A DNA stretch of 64,000 nucleotides, from the NCBI RefSeq assembly GCF_001676155.1, contig NZ_LZEW01000003.1, forward strand, positions 1 to 64,000, in the 5' to 3' direction. The notes below the pieces were generated by a model. It was given only the letters and a program-made list of their open reading frames with translations. It had not been told where the DNA came from and made no database searches. The stretch is from Morganella psychrotolerans (lineage in GTDB: Bacteria > Pseudomonadota > Gammaproteobacteria > Enterobacterales > Enterobacteriaceae). Numbering within the stretch: the first letter of the stretch is position 1; every line of letters starts with the position of its first letter. This document shows positions 40,771 through 51,959 of the stretch, piece after piece. The translations under genes and the position numbers were made by a program.

Positions 40771-41967
40771 TTAACGGCTGACCGCTGCAAATGCCTGTGC
40801 GATCACATCCACATTATGACGATTCACCCCCGCCATACAAACGCGACCAGAGCCGACCAGGTAAACCCCGTGTTGCTCTTTCAGGGCGGTAACCTGCGCC
40901 TGACTGAACCCGGTGTAACTGAACATGCCGCGCTGATGCAGAAGATGATCAAAATTTTTCTCCGGCAATGTCCCTTTCAGGGTTTCCACCAGCACAGTAC
41001 GCATATCGGCTATCCGGCGACGCATAGTTTCCACTTCTGTTAACCACTCCGCTTTCAGTGCCGCATCATTCAGCACTTCAGATACCAGTTTTGCACCATA
41101 AGACGGCGCGCTGGAGTAGACCCGGCGGACACCGGCTTTCAGTTGTCCCAGCACACACTCAGCTTCCTGCTGTGTCGGGCAGAGAACGGACAGCCCGCCG
41201 ACGCGCTCGCCATACAGGGAGAAAATTTTCGAGAAGGAGTTACTGATAAAGCACGGGATACCGGCGGCTGCCATGGCGCGGATAGCATATGCATCTTCTT
41301 CAATGCCTGCCCCGAAGCCCTGATAGGCAATGTCCAGGAAAGGGATCAGCCCGCGTTTTTTCACGACACTTGTGACTTTATCCCACTGTTCAGGCGTCAG
41401 ATCAGACCCGGTCGGGTTATGGCAGCACGGATGCAGTAAAATGATGCTTTTTTCCGGCAATGTTTCAAACGTTGCCAGCATTTCATCAAATTTCACACCT
41501 TTGGTCTGCGGATCAAAATACGGGTAATAATGGGTTTTAAATCCGGCACCGGCAAAGATCGCCTGATGGTTTTCCCATGTCGGATCACTGAGCCAGACAT
41601 CCGATCCCGGAAAATAACGATGCAGAAAATCAGCGCCGATCTTCAGTGCGCCGGATCCGCCCAGGGTTTGGATCGTCACTACCCGTCCTTCACGGATAAG
41701 CGGACTCTCATCACCGAGAAGCAGAGCCTGAATAGCGCTGCGATAAGACGCCAGCCCTTCCATCGGCAGATAAAGAGATGCGCCGCTGTCCTGCGCGATA
41801 TAGCGCTGTTTCGCCTGTGCAATGCTGTTGAGTTGCGGAGTTACCCCGGATTCATCGTAATACAGACCAATACTGAGATTGACCTTATCTTTCCGGGGAT
41901 CCTGTTTAAAATGCTCGACGAGCGTTAAGATCGGGTCGCCGCCATAGGCGTCTACATGTTCAAACAC
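40771..41967 (-). CDS. tyrB: aromatic amino acid aminotransferase TyrB
   Basis: PLP-dependent aminotransferase making tyrosine and phenylalanine, also acting on leucine and aspartate. It has 398 residues (E. coli 397). The PLP lysine is in [16 protein letters not shown]. The cofactor segment is [15 protein letters not shown]. The C-terminal GRVCMAGVN is the substrate-arginine region. The gene lies between uvrA/ybiI and alr, close to the E. coli order, where aphA is also present but not here. Confidence 0.95.
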   Translation of the reverse strand: MFEHVDAYGGDPILTLVEHFKQDPRKDKVNLSIGLYYDESGVTPQLNSIAQAKQRYIAQDSGASLYLPMEGLASYRSAIQALLLGDESPLIREGRVVTIQTLGGSGALKIGADFLHRYFPGSDVWLSDPTWENHQAIFAGAGFKTHYYPYFDPQTKGVKFDEMLATFETLPEKSIILLHPCCHNPTGSDLTPEQWDKVTSVVKKRGLIPFLDIAYQGFGAGIEEDAYAIRAMAAAGIPCFISNSFSKIFSLYGERVGGLSVLCPTQQEAECVLGQLKAGVRRVYSSAPSYGAKLVSEVLNDAALKAEWLTEVETMRRRIADMRTVLVETLKGTLPEKNFDHLLHQRGMFSYTGFSQAQVTALKEQHGVYLVGSGRVCMAGVNRHNVDVIAQAFAAVSR

Positions 41968-42021
41968 AAGCGATACTCCTGATAGTTATTTTTCTCACTT
42001 CAGACCATATCGCGTCGTATT

Positions 42022-43101
42022 TTATTCGTCCAGATATTCCATCGCCACGCGCGATGTCAGCTTGGTGATAAGCTCATAGGCGCTGATACCACTGACATCT
42101 GCAATATGCTCAACCGGCAGTGAATCTCCCCACAAAATCACCTCATCACCGGCTTTATCACTGCAATCCGGACCTAAGTCGATAGTAATCATGTCCATGG
42201 AGACCCGTCCGGCGATCGGTACATTGCGCCCGTTAATCACCACCGGCGTACCTGACGGCGCACTGCGCGGATAGCCGTCACCGTAGCCCACCGCGATCAC
42301 ACCGAGGCAGGTATCGCGTTCGCTGATCCAGGTACCGCCGTAGCCTACCGGTTCGCCCGCTTTGTGTTTGCGGACCGCAATCAGGCGGGATTTCAGCGTC
42401 ATCACCGGTTTCAGTCCGTATTCTGATGCATCGGTGCCGGTTTTAGGGGAAACACCGTAAAGAATGATCCCGGGGCGCACCCAGTCAAGATGCGCCTGCG
42501 GCCAGTAAAGGATCCCACCGGAAGCAGAAATCGATTTTTCACCCGGTTTGCCATCGGCAAAAGCCATAAAGCGGGCAATCTGTGCTTCTGTCGGCTGAGG
42601 ATCGTCTTCATCTGCCCGGCTGAAGTGGCTGATAAGATTCACCGGCTGCTTCACATTTTTACACTGACAAAGACGCTGATAAAATGCTTCTGCTTCCTCA
42701 GGACGCACACCCAGGCGGTGCATCCCGGTATCTATTTTCATCCAGACTTTTACCGGATCGGATAATTCTGCCTGCTCCAGTGCCTGTAATTGTTCTTCAA
42801 AATGAACCGCGACTTCCAGACGACTCGCAACAATAACCGGTAAATCTGATGCATCGAAAAAACCTTCCAGCAAAATGATAGGTTTTACAATGCCCCCCGC
42901 ACGTAGCGCATGTGCTTCACTTAACCGCGCCACGGCAAATGCATCGGCATCAGTGAGTTCACGGGCAATTTCAACTAATCCGTGACCATACGCATTTGCT
43001 TTGACCACTGCAACGTGGCGGCTGTCAGGTGCAAGCGCCCGGATCCGCTGCCAGTTGTGGCGCAGCGCACCACGGTCAATGACGGCTGTTGCCGCTTTCA
43101 T
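42022..43101 (-). CDS. alr: alanine racemase Alr
   Basis: PLP enzyme interconverting L- and D-alanine for peptidoglycan. From ATG 43101 ([16 protein letters not shown]) it has 359 residues, equal to E. coli. The PLP lysine is in [13 protein letters not shown]. The second-base tyrosine region is [16 protein letters not shown]. The open upstream frame reaches into dnaB and is unsupported. It follows dnaB after about 80 bases, as in E. coli. Confidence 0.96.
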   Translation of the reverse strand: MKAATAVIDRGALRHNWQRIRALAPDSRHVAVVKANAYGHGLVEIARELTDADAFAVARLSEAHALRAGGIVKPIILLEGFFDASDLPVIVASRLEVAVHFEEQLQALEQAELSDPVKVWMKIDTGMHRLGVRPEEAEAFYQRLCQCKNVKQPVNLISHFSRADEDDPQPTEAQIARFMAFADGKPGEKSISASGGILYWPQAHLDWVRPGIILYGVSPKTGTDASEYGLKPVMTLKSRLIAVRKHKAGEPVGYGGTWISERDTCLGVIAVGYGDGYPRSAPSGTPVVINGRNVPIAGRVSMDMITIDLGPDCSDKAGDEVILWGDSLPVEHIADVSGISAYELITKLTSRVAMEYLDE

Positions 43102-43180
43102 AGGGGTTCCTTGGTTATGTGTGTTTGCTGTTGGTTTTATTGTCCGGGGTAATAATCCGCCTGCACTGGATTCAGGTGGA

Positions 43181-44586
43181 TTATTCATCGTCATAACTCG
43201 GTCCTGCATAATTATCAAAGCGCGACCACTGCCCGTTAAATGCCAGACGGACGCTTCCGATAGGACCATTACGCTGCTTACCGATGATAATTTCAGCAAC
43301 GCCTTTTAAATCACTGTTTTCGTTATAAACTTCATCACGATAGATAAACATAATAAGGTCAGCATCCTGCTCGATAGAACCTGATTCACGTAAGTCTGAG
43401 TTCACCGGGCGCTTTTCTGCGCGCTGCTCCAGGCTACGGTTTAACTGAGAGAGTGCAACCACCGGCACCTGTAACTCTTTTGCCAGTGCTTTCAGGGAGC
43501 GGGAGATTTCCGCGATTTCCAGGGTTCGGTTATCGGACAGAGACGGCACCCGCATCAGTTGCAGGTAGTCGATCATTATCATACTCAATCCGCCGTGCTC
43601 ACGGAAAACCCGCCGGGCGCGGGAGCGCACATCGGTCGGCGTCAGGCCGGAAGAGTCATCAATATACATATTGCGCTTTTCAAGCAAAATTCCCATGGTG
43701 CTGGAGATCCGCGCCCAATCCTCATCATCAAGCTGTCCGGTACGGATCCGGGTCTGGTCAACGCGGGAAAGAGAAGCAAGCATACGCATCATGATCTGGT
43801 TGCCGGGCATCTCAAGGCTGAAAATCAGCACCGGTTTGTCTTCTGTCATCGCCGCATTTTCACATAAGTTCATGGCGAATGTGGTTTTCCCCATAGACGG
43901 ACGCGCGGCAACAATAATTAAATCAGAAGGTTGCAGGCCGGCTGTTTTTTTATCCAGGTCATGATAACCGGAAGAAACCCCGGTCACACCGTCATGCGGC
44001 TGCTGATAAAGCTTTTCAATTCTTTCAACAGTTTCTTCGAGAATAGCGTCGATCCCTTTCGGGCCTTCATTTTTATTGGCACGATTTTCGGCGATCTGAA
44101 ACACGCGGGATTCCGCCAGATCGAGCAGATCTTCACTGGAGCGCCCCTGCGGATCATACCCGGCGTCGGCTATCTCATTGGCGACTGAAATCATATCGCG
44201 GATAACCGCACGTTCGCGGACGATATCAGCATAAGCATTGATATTCGCCGCACTTGGCGTATTTTTCGATAATTCTGCCAAATACGCAAAACCACCGACA
44301 TTATCCAGCTCGCCACTCGTATCCAGCGCTTCAGACAATGTGATCAGGTCAATCGGGCGGCTCTGCTCCAGCAGGCGCTGCATCTGGCTGAAAATAGTCC
44401 GGTGCGGGCGGCTGAAAAAGTCCTCGCTGGTCACACGTTCAGAGACATTATCCCAACGTTCGTTATCCAGCATCAGTCCGCCGAGAACAGACTGCTCAGC
44501 CTCCAGGGAATGCGGCGGTAATTTCAGCCTTCCATCTGATGGTCGCGGGGTTTGTCGTTCTTGGTGTCCTTGGGATATCTGGCCAT
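43181..44586 (-). CDS. dnaB: replicative helicase DnaB, apparent -1 near the start
   Basis: Essential hexameric replicative helicase. The long frame carries the N-domain [22 protein letters not shown], Walker [15 protein letters not shown] and YLQLM, ending [11 protein letters not shown]. It lacks a proper start. A good ATG at 44586 after AAGAGAG encodes [20 protein letters not shown] and then meets TGA (44524-44526). Adding one base at GAAGG-CTGAAA restores MEGLKLPPHS and gives 468 residues (E. coli 471). This deletion-type break differs from the A/T-run insertions elsewhere. Since dnaB is essential, a sequence error (a short C or G run under-called) is most likely. Confidence 0.93.
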
Positions 44587-44842
44587 GAAACTCTCTTACT
44601 TGTCGATACGTCAGTCGGGGAGAATAGTCTGGTCCCGCAAGGGGGACTGAATGGGCTAGTATAGCCCTCATTTGCCGCCGATTGCACGAAGCTTGAGTAA
44701 TTTTCAGTGACATGCAATTATGCCAAATACAACAAATCATCTGATTATCTCTTCTGCTTGCTGTTTCCGCGGGATCCCGCAGTCAACCTGCATGTAATCC
44801 GCATGTAAGTAGTCAGTTTCTTTTCCGAATGAGGTTCCCTTC

Positions 44843-45826
44843 ATGGCTAAACGTATTGAATTTGATGCTCCCGGCGGTGCTGATGTACTCGTATACCGCG
44901 ATTTCACCCCGGCAGATCCTGCACCGGGTGACGTTCAGGTAGAAAATAAAGCGATCGGCGTGAATTATATTGATACCTATTTTCGCAGCGGGTTGTATCC
45001 GGCTCCGGTTTCACCATCAGGCGTTGGTTCAGAAGCCGCAGGTGTTGTGGTGAAAATTGGTGCCGGTGTTAAGCACATTAAAGTGGGTGATCGCGTGGTA
45101 TACGGGCAATCTCCCCTTGGTGCATACAGTGAAATTCATAATGTGCCGGAAGAAAAACTGGCTATTCTGCCGGACGGGATAAGCTTTGAAACGGCTGCCG
45201 CCTGCTTTATGAAAGGTATGACCGCCTTTTATCTGCTGCGCAAAACCTATGAAGTGAAAGCGGGGGAAATTTTCCTGTTCCATGCCGCCGCCGGTGGTGT
45301 GGGTCAAATTGCCTGCCAGTGGGCAAAAGCACTGGGCGCGAAAATGATTGGTACGGTCGGCTCTGAGGAAAAAGCGCAGAAAGCAAAAGCCGCCGGAGCA
45401 TGGGAAACCATTAATTATAATAAAGAAGATATTACTGAGCGCGTGCTGGCACTGACTAACGGCGAAAAAGTGAGTGTCGTTTATGACTCTGTCGGGAAAG
45501 ATACCTGGCTGCCCTCTCTCGACTGCCTGAAACGTCGCGGTCTGATGGTCAGCTACGGTAATGCATCCGGTCCGGTAACAGGCGTTGACCTGGGCATTTT
45601 AAATAAAAAAGGCTCACTCTACGTGACCCGCCCTTCTGTCTTTGGTTATATCACTAACCGTGAAGAATTAAATGAAGCCAGCAAAGCTATTTTTGACCTG
45701 ATCCTGAGCGGCAAACTGACTATTTCCATTCCGGTGGATCAGGTTTATCCGCTGAAAGACGCAAAATCAGCCCATCAACGCCTGGAAAGCCGTGCAACAA
45801 CCGGTTCCAGTATTTTAATTCCGTAA
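44843..45826 (+). CDS. qor: NADPH:quinone oxidoreductase Qor
   Basis: Zinc-independent MDR-superfamily quinone/enone reductase, cytosolic. It has 327 residues, identical in length to E. coli Qor. N-terminal IEFDAPGGADVLVYRD, GVNYIDTYFRSGLYP and the NADPH-binding HAAAGGVGQIACQWAKALGA are present. Divergent from dnaB, as in E. coli. Confidence 0.95.
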   Translation: MAKRIEFDAPGGADVLVYRDFTPADPAPGDVQVENKAIGVNYIDTYFRSGLYPAPVSPSGVGSEAAGVVVKIGAGVKHIKVGDRVVYGQSPLGAYSEIHNVPEEKLAILPDGISFETAAACFMKGMTAFYLLRKTYEVKAGEIFLFHAAAGGVGQIACQWAKALGAKMIGTVGSEEKAQKAKAAGAWETINYNKEDITERVLALTNGEKVSVVYDSVGKDTWLPSLDCLKRRGLMVSYGNASGPVTGVDLGILNKKGSLYVTRPSVFGYITNREELNEASKAIFDLILSGKLTISIPVDQVYPLKDAKSAHQRLESRATTGSSILIP

Positions 45827-45847
45827 TTCTATTATTTGTTAATGAAA

Positions 45848-45883
45848 AAATACCTTCGCTTATTTATATCGCGAAGGTATTTT
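45848..45883 (+). terminator. terminator after qor
   Basis: AAATACCTTCGC and GCGAAGGTATTT form a 12-bp stem with an AT-rich loop, shortly after the qor stop. The T-run is short (TTTT). Confidence 0.75.
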
Positions 45884-46021
45884 AATCATAAGAAATAAAT
45901 ATAATATATTTATAATGAACTGAATTACATATAAAACATATATTGTTATATTAATTGATTAATTTTGAATATGAAATTATCATTATTTATCTATTTAATA
46001 TCGATTTGAAAGGATATAAAA

Positions 46022-46333
46022 ATGAATAACAATATTGAAAACGTTACTGACTTTATTTATAAAGATGCAAAAATCAACAATGAAGAATTTCAGAAAATCC
46101 GTGATGAAGCAGATGAAAAATTTGACGTTTTATTAGAAAAATACGGCAAAAACAATTGCCTGTCTGCATTTCAGAAATCTGCTGATGTTACCGTTCAATT
46201 AATGCAGGAAAGTTTTTTCCTTCTGAAGAAAAAAGTAACAACTCCGGAACAGAAAACTGAAGTCAAAGATGCATTTAATGCACAAATGAATTATATCGTT
46301 GCTTGTTACAATCGTTTCTTCGACTCCCTGTAA
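46022..46333 (+). CDS. unknown small helical protein
   Basis: A 103-residue acidic/lysine-rich protein I do not recognise. It has an AAAGGA ribosome site seven bases before the ATG. The sequence looks wholly helical (EEFQKIRDEADEKFDVLLEK, VQLMQESFFLLKKKV), with two cysteines and no signal peptide or membrane segment. It sits alone in an AT-rich gap between qor and dusA, bounded by qor's terminator and a perfect palindrome. Likely a lineage-specific gene. Confidence 0.7.
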   Translation: MNNNIENVTDFIYKDAKINNEEFQKIRDEADEKFDVLLEKYGKNNCLSAFQKSADVTVQLMQESFFLLKKKVTTPEQKTEVKDAFNAQMNYIVACYNRFFDSL

Positions 46334-46340
46334 TACATAT

Positions 46341-46370
46341 GAATGAACTCTCCGGTCGGAGAGTTCATTC
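46341..46370. terminator. perfect palindrome between small gene and dusA
   Basis: GAATGAACTCTCCG-GT-CGGAGAGTTCATTC, a 14-bp perfect stem between two convergent genes. There is no strong T-run, but position suggests a bidirectional terminator. Confidence 0.6.
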
Positions 46371-46380
46371 ATAATTTATA

Positions 46381-47427
46381 TTATTCTTCATTACCCTTTC
46401 GGGTAACAAATGCCAGCGCCGCTTCAATGACTTTCACATCCGCTCCCGCTTTATGTGCATTTTCGCTCAGATGACGCCGCCACTGGCGCGCGCCGGGAAT
46501 ACCCTGGAAAATACCCAGCATATGACGGGTGACATGCCCCAGATACATTCCCTTCGCCAGTTCTTCTTCAATATACGGATACATTGATTCAATCGCCGCG
46601 ATGGTATCAGTGACCGGCAACGCATCATCAAATAACGCATTATCCACCTGTGCCAGAATCGACGGATTCTGATACGCTTCGCGTCCGACCATTACCCCAT
46701 CCATATATTGCAGATGAGTTTTTGCGTCTTCTAAGGTTTTAACCCCGCCATTCAGCGCCATTGTCAGGTGCGGAAAATCTTTTTTCAGCTGATAAACCCG
46801 CGGATAATCCAGTGGCGGGATCTCGCGGTTCTCTTTCGGGCTGAGCCCGGAGAGCCAGGCTTTGCGGGCATGGATAATAAACATTTCACATCCCCCGCTA
46901 CCTGCTACTGTGCCGACAAAATCACAGAGAAATTCATAACTGTCCTGATCGTCAATACCAATCCGGGTTTTTACTGTCACCGGGATATCCGCCACATCGC
47001 GCATCGCGGCAACACAATCTGCAACCAGCCCGGCATTTCCCATCAGACACGCACCAAACATACCATTTTGCACACGGTCAGAAGGACAACCCACATTGAG
47101 GTTGATTTCATCGTATCCGCGCGCCTGCGCAAGCTTCGCACATTCAGCGAGTGCGACCGGGTCACTGCCGCCCAATTGCAGGGCAACCGGATGTTCAGCC
47201 TCGTTATACGCCAGATAGTCACCTTTACCGAACAAAATTGCCCCGGTCGTCACCATTTCTGTATATAAAAGGGCATGGCGGCTGAGTTTACGGTGAAAAT
47301 ACCGGCAATGACGATCAGTCCAGTCCAGCATCGGTGCAACGGAAAAGCGGTTAAGGTTCTTATAGCCGCTGACGGCGCGTGGTTGCTGGTTTTCGGTGAT
47401 TTTTTCTGTTGGCGTATTTTGGTGCAT
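46381..47427 (-). CDS. dusA: tRNA-dihydrouridine(20/20a) synthase DusA
   Basis: FMN enzyme reducing U20/U20a of tRNA. It has 348 residues. The FMN-binding start is [18 protein letters not shown]. The catalytic Cys is in [21 protein letters not shown]. Also [12 protein letters not shown] and [20 protein letters not shown]. An ATG at 47427 gives a slightly long N-terminus. dusA ends are known phage integration sites; no integrase is seen here. Confidence 0.95.
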   Translation of the reverse strand: MHQNTPTEKITENQQPRAVSGYKNLNRFSVAPMLDWTDRHCRYFHRKLSRHALLYTEMVTTGAILFGKGDYLAYNEAEHPVALQLGGSDPVALAECAKLAQARGYDEINLNVGCPSDRVQNGMFGACLMGNAGLVADCVAAMRDVADIPVTVKTRIGIDDQDSYEFLCDFVGTVAGSGGCEMFIIHARKAWLSGLSPKENREIPPLDYPRVYQLKKDFPHLTMALNGGVKTLEDAKTHLQYMDGVMVGREAYQNPSILAQVDNALFDDALPVTDTIAAIESMYPYIEEELAKGMYLGHVTRHMLGIFQGIPGARQWRRHLSENAHKAGADVKVIEAALAFVTRKGNEE

Positions 47428-48418
47428 ATCGGGTCTTTTTGGTCTGTTTTCTCTTTATCAGGACACCAGTAGGGACACCACAAAATGATGTTCTTAATGA
47501 ATGATGCAGAGAGCGGTTGCGAAGTAATGGTCGATTATATCACAGAGCATCCACCGCACACGGATCTGTCGCTGACTCATCAAAAAAATGAGCAAATCAT
47601 CTCGGTTTGATATTTAAATTATTCCGAATTTAACTTATGTTAGATTGATATATATCATAAATAAATTTAAATGCTGCTAATTAATAGTCCCTTCCATAAA
47701 TATATATTAACAATTTAATTATTTTACTATTTCAGATCTGTACATTATCACTCGCTTTAGCTTTCAGCTTATTTTTAAGCATTAATTAACATTGACGTGT
47801 TATGAAAATATACCATTTTAAAACAATTCCATGCTTTTAAAAATTTCGCCCCATTTAACACCCTATATGTGTTAAAAAATAATAGCTTACTCTGTTTCAT
47901 ACTGTAAATTAACATTCACTAAGAAATATCAGCATGAGAATTTTATCCTATTAATATCAATCACCCACTACTTTACAATATATATTTTTAGTATAAATCC
48001 TACGTAAATTTAATTATATTGATCAAATAGCCATCAAATTGATATCACCGTCTCTTTATTTAAATAAAAAACACTTAAAAATCAACTGGATTGCCATAAT
48101 TACTATAGGACAACCAAATCATATAGTGACCTTTATTTTTCACAAAAATAACGCCTAAATATAAAAAATGATTGAACACAAGGTAAGTAAATCTAAATTA
48201 ATCATCATTTTATGAGTGAGGGAAAAACAATAAACTAAACTGCACCAGACAAACAGACCAACCGGATTAATATTCGTCACACATAAGATAAACAGGGAAA
48301 TTAACGTATTTTGCGCGCAGAACGGATATATAATCACACCATCATCTAAATATTTATATTTATATTTATAACTCCATAGTCATAGAATGACTTATAATGA
48401 GTGAGATAATTTAATAAA
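47428..48418. other. 991-base AT-rich gap before the autotransporter
   Basis: Strongly AT-rich with many short A/T tracts and no credible gene. The first 180 bases are less AT-rich. Such DNA is typical for H-NS-silenced, acquired loci (inference). A candidate ORF at 48155-48337 is not supported. Confidence 0.6.
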
Positions 48419-50677
48419 ATGAAAAAATATATTATTACTACGGCTTCTGCATTGTTATCTATCAGTGCCGTTGCAGCACCATTACCTGAAATAAAAACTA
48501 CCGGATTACAACCGGGCGACAAAATAGATATCACAGACATTGGTGCAAAACGTTCCGGTGATAACGCACACTCAACATCAAAAGCGATATCTGCTGACGG
48601 CAATATTATAGTGGGTGATTACCGGACAGATAGTGATTACGGCTTACCCCATGCATTTTATTACAATGTTGCTGACGGCAAAATGACCGATATTGAAAAT
48701 TTCCGGACAGACACCGTGGTTATCTCTCATGCGCTGGCAATATCGACAGACGGACAGGTTATAACCGGTACCGTTGAGGGTGATGACGGCGATAGCCGTG
48801 CATTTCGTTGGCGCAGCGGTGATACCGAACTGACAGAACTTGGCACATCCCGTGCGGACAACTCCGGTAAATCGTATGCACGGGCAACCAGTGCCGACGG
48901 GCGGGTTGTTGTGGGGGAAGCGCAGAGTGACCTCGACGGCTTTTACGGACAGGCATTCCGCCACAATGAAGGGGATGCAAAAATAACCAACCTGGGCACA
49001 TTGCGGGATGATAATTCCGGAAACTCAAATGCAACTCTCGTTTCCGCTGACGGACGCGTTGTTGCCGGTTATTCTCATGAAAAAGCCAGTAACAGTACAT
49101 TAATCCAGGCGTTCCGCCATAATGAAGGCGATGCCAGAATGACGGCACTCGGCACATTAAGAGCGGATAATACAGAAAACTCATGGGCACTGGCGATGAG
49201 TGCTGACGGTCGTATCATTGTTGGCTCCGCATCCACTGACAATATGGACATACAGGCATTCCGCCATGTTGAAGGCAATGCCAAAATGACCGGGCTTGGA
49301 ACACTGCGCAATGACAACAGCGGTAATTCAACCGCACGGGCGATAACACCCGACGGTCGGGTCATTGTTGGGAACGCCGCTACAGATAATAATGCAAGCC
49401 AGGCGTTTCGCCTGAATGCGGGCGATGCAAAAATGACAGGGCTTGGCTCTTTACGTGCAGATAATACCGGCAATTCCTCTGCCTTAGCTGTGTCCGGTGA
49501 TGGTCGCATTGTTGTCGGAAGCTCAGAAACCGATCTGGATTCAATCCGCGAGCAGGCGTTTATACATTATGAAAATACCGGGAAAATGGTTAACCTCGGT
49601 ACATTACGTTCCGACAAACTGGGGCGTTCAGAAGCCAATATTATTTCTGAAGACGGCCGTGTTATCGCCGGATTCGCTGAAACAGATGATAAAACAACTC
49701 ACGCCGTTCTCTGGAAACTTAAAAAAGAAGACATAATCGATCCCGTCATCAAAATAATAGATAAAGATAAGTCTAAAAAAACGCTGCTGAAAACAGGCCA
49801 GACTGCGTTTAATGCTTTAGACCTTTACCAGAGCGCATTATATTCCCTGTCAGACAGTCGCTGCCAGATTGGTGACAGTAATTATTGTGTCGGTGCATTC
49901 ACTCAATTTGATAATGTCAGCAGTAGCCACAGAACCGCCACCGGTTTATTTGGTTCTTTCCGGTTACCGGCCGAAAACTGGATCACCGGAGTATCAATGA
50001 ATTTTGCGAATAATACACACCTGGTTGACGGATATGACACACGTGGCAGTAATAACCCGGGAGTCGGTGCATTTATCCGTTACCAGGAGAATAAAAATAA
50101 CGCCGGATTCAGCGCAGAAATTTCCGGTGCATTTTTAAATCAGGATATTACCATTCAGCGCGAAAAACTGGCCAATACAGAAGCCGGACGGGGTGATTCA
50201 TCTATAGACGCATACCGGTTTAAATTTACCACCAGTTACGGCATCAATATCAGTGATGAAACCCTGCTGACACCGGTTGCGGCTATCAGCTATCATGATG
50301 TTACCCGCAAAGGATATACCGAGAACCACAATGCAGAATTTCCTGCAACCTATGGCCGCATGGGAAATAAAAGCACTGATCTGCAATTAGGACTGGATGC
50401 ACAGCATATCCTGACACAATACGTCACTCTGAGCGGTGGTACGGGGGCGGATATTAACCTGGATAATAAACGAGATGAATTTACCGGACGTATCGATTAT
50501 ATCGGCGCGTATGCTTTTGATAACGGTGATTCACAAGATGTAAAACCGTACGCCTATGCTGCTGTAAATATCAATATGACGCCAAATTCAACAGTAAGAG
50601 CAAATATCGGATGGCATCAGACAGATTACAGTAATGATGCTGCACAAGTTGGTCTGAGTTATTCTTATCATTGGTAA
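48419..50677 (+). CDS. HAF-repeat autotransporter
   Basis: A 752-residue exported protein. Signal peptide MKKYIITTASALLSISAVAA. The passenger (about 45-440) holds eight HAF-type repeats of about 50 residues, each with S-x-DGR-x-x-VG followed by QAFRHNEG and a LGTLR-x-DNSGNS linker. A linker at about 445-465 leads to a C-terminal beta-barrel of about 280 residues ending GLSYSYHW, an aromatic terminal residue as in outer-membrane proteins. HAF-repeat autotransporters occur in enterobacteria; the ligand is unknown. Its AT-rich upstream region and own terminator mark it as a separate unit. Confidence 0.87.
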   Translation: MKKYIITTASALLSISAVAAPLPEIKTTGLQPGDKIDITDIGAKRSGDNAHSTSKAISADGNIIVGDYRTDSDYGLPHAFYYNVADGKMTDIENFRTDTVVISHALAISTDGQVITGTVEGDDGDSRAFRWRSGDTELTELGTSRADNSGKSYARATSADGRVVVGEAQSDLDGFYGQAFRHNEGDAKITNLGTLRDDNSGNSNATLVSADGRVVAGYSHEKASNSTLIQAFRHNEGDARMTALGTLRADNTENSWALAMSADGRIIVGSASTDNMDIQAFRHVEGNAKMTGLGTLRNDNSGNSTARAITPDGRVIVGNAATDNNASQAFRLNAGDAKMTGLGSLRADNTGNSSALAVSGDGRIVVGSSETDLDSIREQAFIHYENTGKMVNLGTLRSDKLGRSEANIISEDGRVIAGFAETDDKTTHAVLWKLKKEDIIDPVIKIIDKDKSKKTLLKTGQTAFNALDLYQSALYSLSDSRCQIGDSNYCVGAFTQFDNVSSSHRTATGLFGSFRLPAENWITGVSMNFANNTHLVDGYDTRGSNNPGVGAFIRYQENKNNAGFSAEISGAFLNQDITIQREKLANTEAGRGDSSIDAYRFKFTTSYGINISDETLLTPVAAISYHDVTRKGYTENHNAEFPATYGRMGNKSTDLQLGLDAQHILTQYVTLSGGTGADINLDNKRDEFTGRIDYIGAYAFDNGDSQDVKPYAYAAVNINMTPNSTVRANIGWHQTDYSNDAAQVGLSYSYHW

Positions 50678-50696
50678 CAGTGACTGTATCAGAAAT

Positions 50697-50726
50697 AAAA
50701 CCCGGAAAAACGCCGGGTTTTATTTT
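50697..50726 (+). terminator. terminator after the autotransporter
   Basis: AAAACCCGG-AAAAACG-CCGGGTTTT followed by ATTTT. It also lies between convergent genes. Confidence 0.87.
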
Positions 50727-50767
50727 GTGATGAGAAATTCATTAACTTACTGATATTAATGTCTTTG

Positions 50768-51959
50768 TTAACTACATTCCTTTCTTATCTGTTCATTCTT
50801 ACTGACCCGGTATGCATTCCACGCCAGCAGTCCGCCACACAGCATAACAATCGCCAGCGCTGATTTTGGCGGTAACGGCGATGCTATTGCGAGGAGGGCG
50901 AAAAATGCACCGCCCGCCATCTGAATAAATCCGACTAATGCCGAAGCAACACCGGCGGTCTCTGAATAAGGTTCCAGTGCATAACTGGTTGCCGGACCCA
51001 TAATAAATGCCAGTCCTGAACATGAAATAACCACAGGTAACATATACACCAGCCAGTGGCGCTGAATATCAGCGGGCATCAGAAATAAACTTATTACCAA
51101 CGCGGCACAGCCCGCAATCATCATTCCACCACCGGTAAACAGGCAAACAGGACGGCCGGCTTTTTGAATAATACGGTTAGCGACCATACTCACAGCCATG
51201 ATCCAGAATCCGTTAAAACCAAAGACAACTGAAAATAGCAGCGGACTAAGCCCTGCATCCCCCATTAATACTGTTGGTGCCAGGGAGACATACGTTAAAG
51301 CCATTCCCATTGTACCGGCATTTACCAGTGAAAATATTAAAAACCGCTTATTGCATAAAATTGAAATCATAATTTTAAGCGGTTTTTCTTTTGCCTCACC
51401 TTTATTTACAGGTCTGGTTTCAGGGAGATATTTGGCTATAAGTACCAGTACTACGACGGCATATAATGTCAGGAATCCGAAAGGTGCTCTCCATCCGTAA
51501 TATTCAGCTAATATCCCACCCAATAACGGCGCTAATGCAGGAACAATATTTAATGTTCCGTTTAAAAAAACCAAAGGCACGAGCCGCTTCATTGCCGTTA
51601 AAACAATCACGGACACTGCTGAATGCAACGACAGACGTACAACAAACAGCAAGTCCCTGTAATAACCGGGAAATAATAAACATCGCGGGTGTGACAGAAA
51701 ATACCGCTGTCAGAGAGCCGGATATATACAAAATAATACCGATGACAGCCATCGGCCTGCGCCCGAACCGATCAACAAGATAGCCGGTTACCAACTGCCC
51801 CAAGCCTAATACAAGAATAAATAAGGATATTGTTGACTGGATCAGTGACTCGCTGCTGCCTAATCCTTTTGCAATCGCAGGGATAGTCGGCAAGTACAGA
51901 TCGATACCTAATGGTCCGAGCAAAACCATAACAAGTAATAAAGGTAATAGATTTCGCAT
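50768..51959 (-). CDS. Bcr/CflA-type MFS drug exporter, broken at A7
   Basis: Major-facilitator multidrug exporter of the Bcr/CflA type, about 12 helices. Frame one runs from ATG 51959 (MRNLLPLLLVMVLLGPLGIDLYLPTIPAIA) through the motif YLVDRFGRRPMAVIG and SSVRDCFNGNEAARAFGF, then leaves frame. Frame two continues NGTLNIVPALAPLLGGILAEYYGW to the C-terminus. Dropping one base from the A7 run (51564-51570) joins them into 396 residues. Unlike the other broken genes this one is dispensable, so it could be a genuine pseudogene. Confidence 0.85.

Noticed and set aside
46381-47600. dusA as a phage integration site
   Set aside because: dusA is a known target, but no integrase, att duplication or phage gene is seen near it.
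48155-48337. 60-codon minus-strand open frame in the AT-rich gap
   Set aside because: No ribosome site and low-complexity hydrophobic content expected by chance in AT-rich DNA.
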